A DNA stretch of 39,695 nucleotides from Nostoc sp. 106C (GTDB lineage Bacteria > Cyanobacteriota > Cyanobacteriia > Cyanobacteriales > Nostocaceae), in NCBI RefSeq assembly GCF_002154725.1, contig NZ_MTAW01000067.1:1-39695 (forward strand). The letters run 5' to 3'. Shown here one piece after another: positions 35,218 through 39,695 of this stretch (position 1 is the first letter of the stretch; every line of letters starts with the position of its first letter). The position numbers and the translations under genes were made by a program. Below the pieces are notes generated by a model. It was not told the DNA's origin and ran no database searches. It saw only the letters and a list, made by a program, of their open reading frames with translations.

Positions 35218-35612
35218 ATATTTTTTTCACGGGAGTCCATTTCCCCATCAGCAGCAGACATTTCATAACCAAATCCAATTAACAAAATTCGTTGAGATTC
35301 CGTCAGTGGAGCAGTTAGTGTTAACAAATTATCACTTTTTTTATAAAGCTGATTTTCTTTAACACCCTTAATCATTAAATGCGTTAATCGACGTACATCA
35401 CTGTCTGGCGTACTGAAGCGATACAGCGTTGCCAGTAGCCTTTGTTTCTCTGAATCTGCTACTGTGCCATCAACAAACATCACACCTAGCAACACTGTTA
35501 CCAAACTTGCCAAAAATATCACTGGTGGTGTCAAATATCTTTGACTGAGCTTTTGTCCAGTAAGATGGGATAATAAATCAACTGCTTCTGTGCTATCCAG
35601 TGATGTATTCAT
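35205..35612 (-). CDS. TerB-like N-terminal part of the TerB-dynamin protein
   Basis: About 135 residues from ATG 35612 (a TTG at 35624 adds four). It has a hydrophobic segment (PPVIFLASLVTVLLGVMF) and two acidic motifs like those of TerB, DGTVADSEKQRL and SAADGEMDSREK. The frame stops at 35205 after NIWIF, whereas the -1 frame continues smoothly as KYLDILAKHLG into the GTPase frame. This is therefore probably the N-terminal part of one protein rather than a gene of its own. TerB domains bind metal or act as scaffolds at the membrane in stress and conflict systems. Confidence 0.7.
   Translation of the reverse strand: MNTSLDSTEAVDLLSHLTGQKLSQRYLTPPVIFLASLVTVLLGVMFVDGTVADSEKQRLLATLYRFSTPDSDVRRLTHLMIKGVKENQLYKKSDNLLTLTAPLTESQRILLIGFGYEMSAADGEMDSREKNIWIF
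35221..35227 (-). other. A7 slippage tract joining the TerB and GTPase frames
   Basis: On the coding strand the codons GAA AAA AAT contain seven A in a row. Moving back one base gives GAA AAA AAA TAT TTG GAT, which enters the GTPase frame. This is a shift-prone heptamer context for ribosomes or polymerase; a simple indel mutation or sequencing error is the alternative. Confidence 0.6.
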
Positions 35613-35755
35613 AAAGACTATCAACCGCTAGAGTTTTACGTGTTTAGTATGCCCACTCATTAGTCAGAATTTATCTAAGTACTGTGTAAATACGGTTACT
35701 TCTATACTGAAATAACAGCTAGGGTTGAATAGATAAGCTATTAGTAAATAAAAAT

Positions 35756-37090
35756 ATGTTGTTTGAATTCGCCCCTGCAATTCAAGCTGGGATTGAAGCT
35801 GGTAAATACTTACAAGTATTTAGTAATGGAGTACCTATCGGTTTAGCACGGGATGCGGTAAATGGACAATTTGTTGCTAATGCTATAGGTGCAACAGTAC
35901 AGAACAATCCTTTAGCACCCCTAGTTTCACCTGTGCAGTTTGTGATGCAAGGAGCAGGTATGGTGCAAACCCACATGGGTTTCCAAGAAAGCTATCGACA
36001 AATTGGTGTAGTGCAAACTGGTTTACAATCGCTGCAAAATAGCCTGGGTGTTCTGCAAGCGACTACCGCATTGATTGGTGTAGGAACTGTAGCTGGTGTG
36101 GTGCTTGGCGCAGTCAATTTACACCAAACTCTCAAACTCCGTAAAGAAGTCGAGCAAATGCGCTGGGAAGTCAAAAACGGCTTTATTGACTTAAAACAAG
36201 CACTCAAAGATCAAGGAGCAGAAATTCGGCAAATAATTGAGCAAGTAGCCCAAGACATTAAATTTGAACAACATCGTCTAGTTTTAATACGGGCTTATGG
36301 ATTATTTCTCCAAGCACTAAACCGTTTTCGTTCAGCGATGCAATTGCAAAATGCTAGTCGCAGAAATGCAGAAATAGACGGCTCAAGAGAAATGTTATTT
36401 ACAGCCTTAGCAGATTACACTAATCCTCACCTATTAGAAGAAACTTGTGCGCCTGGACAGCTACGCAGATTAGAATGTGCTTGGGCAATAGAACAGGCGA
36501 TTGTGGCAACATATCAAGCCCAAAACGAAATGTCAGCCGTTAGTGACAGACTTTACTCCCTTCAAAATACTATTAGCGAAAATGCTTACAGGATAATTGA
36601 GTCATGCGATTCACACGATGAACTCGATTTCCTGTTCCCTGAAATAAGTCGTATTCGTAACCATGATTTAGCAGTTGTAGAGACATGGCAAAATCAAGTA
36701 GATTGGATGCGATCACTCCCTCCATCAGAACTTAAACTCTTAAATAGCAGTGATTTCAGCACTTCAGAATTTAACGACACCCCAGACAGCAAGCAAGCTA
36801 CAACCGCTTTAGCAGAACCACCAGAACAAGTTGCATACGAAAATTTAAGCGAAAAATCTCACTTTTACTCCCTGCGTGACCAGCTAATATTTATGTTCAA
36901 ACCAGCACTACGTCAAGACCATGAAGCCTATGTACATCAACAAGCTGGTGTTGCTGGTTATAAAACATTAGTTTCCAAGAATTTACAGCAAGCTTCTGAC
37001 TTAACAGTTGCAAACCTCTATTACTACTTCAAAATTCGGGATGAGTCGGAAACTGAGAAAGCTGAAGTAATGGAGGCAGTAGGAATATAA
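35756..37090 (+). CDS. Unknown membrane/coiled-coil protein divergent from the GTPase
   Basis: A 444-residue protein from ATG 35756. It begins with a glycine- and alanine-rich region (to about 60), then Gln-rich helices (QTGLQSLQNSLGVLQ), a short hydrophobic segment at about 102-121 (ATTALIGVGTVAGVVLGAV) and a coiled coil at about 123-170 (LKLRKEVEQMRWEVKNGF). The rest is helical without recognised motifs. I do not know the family. It shares a 143-bp divergent upstream region with the TerB-dynamin gene, and a membrane segment plus coiled coil would suit a partner for a dynamin; this is inference. Confidence 0.75.
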   Translation: MLFEFAPAIQAGIEAGKYLQVFSNGVPIGLARDAVNGQFVANAIGATVQNNPLAPLVSPVQFVMQGAGMVQTHMGFQESYRQIGVVQTGLQSLQNSLGVLQATTALIGVGTVAGVVLGAVNLHQTLKLRKEVEQMRWEVKNGFIDLKQALKDQGAEIRQIIEQVAQDIKFEQHRLVLIRAYGLFLQALNRFRSAMQLQNASRRNAEIDGSREMLFTALADYTNPHLLEETCAPGQLRRLECAWAIEQAIVATYQAQNEMSAVSDRLYSLQNTISENAYRIIESCDSHDELDFLFPEISRIRNHDLAVVETWQNQVDWMRSLPPSELKLLNSSDFSTSEFNDTPDSKQATTALAEPPEQVAYENLSEKSHFYSLRDQLIFMFKPALRQDHEAYVHQQAGVAGYKTLVSKNLQQASDLTVANLYYYFKIRDESETEKAEVMEAVGI

Positions 37091-37106
37091 GTGCTATTAA
37101 GGTAAT

Positions 37107-37135
37107 AAGTAGGTCGGCGTGAATATTTATCGTTG
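37107..37135. mobile_element. Left-end fragment of a family B MITE
   Basis: Twenty-nine bases starting AAGTAGGTCGGCGTGAATAT match the left end of the element at 21179-21293, preceded by AT. The right end is missing. Confidence 0.65.
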
Positions 37136-37192
37136 AGGCAACGTAGAAGGATGTTCGGCTATCACTCAGTCGAGCCGTTAATTATGTAACTA

Positions 37193-37416
37193 ACCTGAGT
37201 TCGGGATAAGAAATCCTCAAACCCCTTGATTTTTCGTTGTCTGGTCTGAAACTTTGTTTTCATATATTTTCAATAAGGCATGTTGTTGATATTAATCTCA
37301 TTTGTGAACCTTATTGACGAAACGATTCCACTTTAATCACTTCTTTTACCACTTAGAATTTTGCTCAATCTATACACAATAAGCTTTTTAGCTTCTGGCT
37401 TAACCCGAACTCAGGT
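37193..37416. mobile_element. MITE-like element, 224 bp, with target duplication
   Basis: The ends are 18-bp inverted repeats with one mismatch: ACCTGAGTTCGGGATAAG (37193-37210) and the complement of ACCTGAGTTCGGGTTAAG (37399-37416). TAACTA occurs directly outside each end (37187-37192 and 37417-37422), a 6-bp target duplication. There is no transposase; it is probably mobilised by an insertion sequence elsewhere in the genome. Confidence 0.75.
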
Positions 37417-37432
37417 TAACTACAATGAATAA

Positions 37433-37576
37433 GCCAAGCGGATTGCCGATCGTGTAGCTTTATTTTGGATACAAGATGGTATAGGACAACTAATTGAATC
37501 AGGGACAGTAGCCCAAATTTTTGAATCACCCCAACATCCTCTCACGGCTGCCTATGTCACAGGTGCAAGGCACTAA
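37433..37576 (+). pseudogene. Fragment of a second pstB gene (last 47 codons)
   Basis: The reading AKRIADRVALFWIQDGIGQL, then IESGTVAQIFE, then PLTAAYVTGARH and a stop, matches the C terminus of PstB at 32722-32868. About 19 of 144 bases differ, mostly at third codon positions, so it was a separate functional copy before truncation and not a recent duplicate. Its 5' side is cut close to the 224-bp MITE (ten bases after the target duplication). It has no start codon and is presumed inactive. Confidence 0.8.
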
Positions 37577-37612
37577 AATATCAACAATCCCAATTTTTCC
37601 TCAGAAACAAAA

Positions 37613-37993
37613 ATGAGTGATGTTCAAAGTGAAGATCTACCAATAGAGAACAAAAGACTATCAGGTCAAGAGGAATATTCTGCTGTAAAAAATGAACAGC
37701 AGCCCAAGGAAAATTCCCTATCAGCTCGCCCTTGGACAGGAATTAGGCAATATACAAATCAATTATCGCCAAAATTAGCTAACCCAGGATATATCAAAAG
37801 TGCGCGTCAAATATACGATCGTTTGAGAGGTGAATTAATCAATAATTATTCCGGTTGGTATGTTGCCATTGAACCCGATAGCGGTGATTATTTTCTCAAT
37901 GCCACTAAAGCTTTAGCCCAACAGCAAGCGAGACAACAACATCCTTTTAGACTAATTTGTACCTTCAAATTAATTGCCACAGGAGCATCGTAA
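37613..37993 (+). CDS. Hypothetical protein, 126 aa, paired with a protease gene
   Basis: ATG 37613. The N-terminal half is polar and disordered-looking (Glu/Gln/Ser/Lys). The C-terminal half, from YDRLRGELINNYSGWYVAIE through PDSGDYFLNATKALAQQQA to LICTFKLIATGAS, is compact and looks like a small domain I have seen in many cyanobacteria without a known role. The stop is six bases before the retropepsin-like gene, so both are almost surely one transcript. It lies 36 bp behind the pstB remnant, whose promoter it does not share. Confidence 0.72.
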   Translation: MSDVQSEDLPIENKRLSGQEEYSAVKNEQQPKENSLSARPWTGIRQYTNQLSPKLANPGYIKSARQIYDRLRGELINNYSGWYVAIEPDSGDYFLNATKALAQQQARQQHPFRLICTFKLIATGAS

Positions 37994-37999
37994 AACAAC

Positions 38000-38365
38000 T
38001 TGATTCCAGGAAAATTTAGCAATCAAGGCGAGTTGATTTTTGAAATTGACCTCGTAGCATCCGACGGGCTAATTATTACAGTTGATGCACTGCTCGATAC
38101 AGGTTTTACTGACTGGTTAGCAATCAATACCCAAGATGCTCTTGCCTTGGGATGGGAACTAGTGGATAGTGAAGAAACTCGTCTGACCGCACTGGGAGAA
38201 GCCCAGTTTAAGATTTACACTGGTACAGTTAGTTTAGATACTCAAGAATTTAATATTCCTGTAATTGTAGGAGATGAAATTGCAGAATTACTCCTGGGTC
38301 TACCTTGGCTGTTTACCAGAAGATTAGTAGTTGATTTTCCACAAGGTTTATTAACTTTAGGGTAA
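38000..38365 (+). CDS. Retropepsin-like aspartic protease (clan AA)
   Basis: A 121-residue single-domain aspartic protease from a TTG start at 38000 (MIPGKFSNQGELIFEIDL). The catalytic motif LLDTGFTDWL puts Asp at about residue 33, and the later EIAELLLGLPWL is the hydrophobic-hydrophobic-Gly element. At this size it would work as a dimer, as retropepsins do. It directly follows the 126-aa gene. The 3' end overlaps the convergent EamA transporter gene by nine bases. Substrate unknown. Confidence 0.78.
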   Translation: MIPGKFSNQGELIFEIDLVASDGLIITVDALLDTGFTDWLAINTQDALALGWELVDSEETRLTALGEAQFKIYTGTVSLDTQEFNIPVIVGDEIAELLLGLPWLFTRRLVVDFPQGLLTLG

Positions 38366-39424
38366 AATTTCTGGTTCAGATTCTCTCACAGATAAAGTTA
38401 CAGGATTAACTTTCTTCGCACTAGATGGTTCTGAAATAGGTTGCTGATTTGTAGTTGTATCACTCACAGTAACCGTTTTGTTTGCTGCCAAGTTATCGCG
38501 CTGATTGATTAGATAGATACTAATTAAAGTTAGACAAACACCAATCCATTGCAACGGACTGAGAACTTCTGAGAGGAAGAGGTTACCGAATAGCAGAGCA
38601 AAAACTGGCGTCAGAAAGGTGAGAGAACTGAGACTGGTAAGATTGCCACTAGAAGCAAAGTAGAAAAATAATCCATAGGCGATCGCACTGCCAAATATTG
38701 TGGCATAACCTAAAGCCACCCAATCAGATGGTACAAGATTCTGCCATTGCTGGGATTCTACAACTGATGACATTCCCCATAATGGCAATCCACCGATAAT
38801 CATGTGCCATCCCGTAGCAGCTACCGGATCGGCATAACGACAAACAAACCGAATCAACACTGTTCCCACCGCCATTGACAGCGCTGCTAACAGCATTAAC
38901 CACTCACCACTGGCAAATAACTCTTGCCAGTTGCCAATAGCGATATTGACACCTGAACCGAGAGCCTGAAAAATCCACTCATCAGGTAAGCCAATTAAAC
39001 TGATACCAGAAACCCCCAATCCTAGCCCTAGCCATCCCCAAACACCGATACGTTCTTGAAATAGCCATAACGACAACAAGGCCACAGCCAATGGTTGAGA
39101 ATCAATCATCACAGATCCTAACCCAGCGCTAGTTCTCACTAATCCTTCTGCCAAAAAGCCTTGAAAAAGAGTACCATCCACCAAGGCAAATAAGGCAATC
39201 CATAGCCATGCGCTCCATCCTTTGGGTTGAGGTCGACCCATAAATGCTGCTGCGATTAGAATTAATACTCCAGCTGGTAGCAACCGTAGGCCTGCCATAA
39301 ATAGCGGCGTAGTGTGAGGTATCACTCCTTTCATTGCGACCATTGCTGTACCCCACAAGAAAAAAGGGGCAATTAGTAGTAGGGGAGCGATGGAAAGAGG
39401 AGATGCACTGAATTTCAGCTGCAT
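38357..39424 (-). CDS. EamA/DMT family membrane transporter
   Basis: A 355-residue inner-membrane protein with about ten TM segments in two EamA halves. The first half holds PHTTPLFMAGLRLLPAGVLIL and the second VAATGWHMIIGGLPLWG and then TFLTPVFALLFGNLFLSEVL. Drug/metabolite transporters of this kind export amino acids, nucleosides or other small metabolites. A polar C-terminal tail of about 45 residues (Thr/Ser/Pro/Glu-rich) is longer than usual. ATG 39424. It converges with the protease gene with a nine-base overlap. Confidence 0.88.
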   Translation of the reverse strand: MQLKFSASPLSIAPLLLIAPFFLWGTAMVAMKGVIPHTTPLFMAGLRLLPAGVLILIAAAFMGRPQPKGWSAWLWIALFALVDGTLFQGFLAEGLVRTSAGLGSVMIDSQPLAVALLSLWLFQERIGVWGWLGLGLGVSGISLIGLPDEWIFQALGSGVNIAIGNWQELFASGEWLMLLAALSMAVGTVLIRFVCRYADPVAATGWHMIIGGLPLWGMSSVVESQQWQNLVPSDWVALGYATIFGSAIAYGLFFYFASSGNLTSLSSLTFLTPVFALLFGNLFLSEVLSPLQWIGVCLTLISIYLINQRDNLAANKTVTVSDTTTNQQPISEPSSAKKVNPVTLSVRESEPEILP

Positions 39425-39509
39425 GGGTTTGCTGAGCCTTGGTTTAACAGGTGCAAAAATTGCTTTACCTAATTTTACCTAAATATGTCGTTTTGTGAAG
39501 GAAGTAATA

Positions 39510-39695
39510 CTCATACCATTTTGGATTTTAGATTTTGCGAAAAGTTGAGCCAGTGCGTTGGAGAGCCAGTGCGTTGCGGTGAATCCAGCCCTGAAGGAGG
39601 GTTTCCCGCCGTAGGGGACTAGTGAACCCGGAGGGAGGTTCCCCTGACAGGTGTAGGTATTTTACGCTGAGGACAAGTGTGAGTAATAGAAAGCA
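39510..39695. repeat. Dispersed repeat debris at the window end
   Basis: GAGCCAGTGCGTTG occurs twice (39547-39560 and 39563-39576), followed by GGTTTCCC and GGGGACT blocks of a known cyanobacterial intergenic style. The same unit occurs in reverse near 13756-13773. No gene is seen from 39425 to the end. Confidence 0.5.

Overview
The window looks like chromosomal DNA of a filamentous, probably heterocyst-forming cyanobacterium (Nostocales). The reasons are frequent HIP1 octamers (GCGATCGC), a nifJ pyruvate:flavodoxin oxidoreductase, cyanobacterial glyS and murD, a cyanoexosortase with a cyanobacterial PEP-CTERM substrate and an HpsJ-like protein, a STAND/WD40 protein, and many short dispersed repeats and MITE-like elements. 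No rRNA, tRNA or CRISPR array was seen, and no intact transposase gene.

Layout. At 0.1-4.4 kb on the minus strand, an NB-ARC/WD40 signalling ATPase overlaps a class I glutamine amidotransferase-like hydrolase by 8 bp, with a CRP-like site upstream. At 4.8-6.1 kb lie three small plus-strand genes separated by clear terminator hairpins; the last resembles the 2-TM domain that accompanies cyanobacterial TRADD-N/STAND systems. A TolB-like lipoprotein (6.2-7.2 kb, minus) is followed by a 0.9 kb repeat-bearing gap and nifJ (8.2-11.8 kb), which carries two in-frame repeat insertions. Next come a uroporphyrinogen-III synthase-like gene, murD and glyS (minus), and a secreted WD40 protein. At 19.3-22.0 kb is a dedicated protein-sorting cassette: PEP-CTERM protein, cyanoexosortase, a decayed partner gene split by a MITE, and an HpsJ-like protein. 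An alpha/beta hydrolase and a small membrane protein follow. A 1.4 kb non-coding stretch then holds repeats and possible small-RNA terminators. Three cell-envelope genes come next: an LD-carboxypeptidase, a DUF2141 protein, and a peptidoglycan-binding/HEAT protein.

At 28.2-32.9 kb an arsR-pstS-pstC-pstA-pstB phosphate-uptake operon is interrupted between pstC and pstA by an opposite-strand VapBC-type toxin-antitoxin pair. After it come a TerB-dynamin GTPase encoded in two frames joined at an A7 tract, and a divergent membrane/coiled-coil protein. A repeat cluster then leads to a 47-codon remnant of a second pstB. The window ends with a small protein of unknown function, a retropepsin-like protease, an EamA-type exporter and repeat debris.

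The best candidates for a little-described system are (1) the TerB-dynamin GTPase with its frameshift and divergent partner, bracketed by two pstB 3' ends; (2) the exosortase cassette with a MITE-disrupted partner; and (3) the STAND ATPase coupled to an amidohydrolase under a possible cAMP-receptor site. All functional calls come from reading the sequence and from family knowledge; no database search was run.
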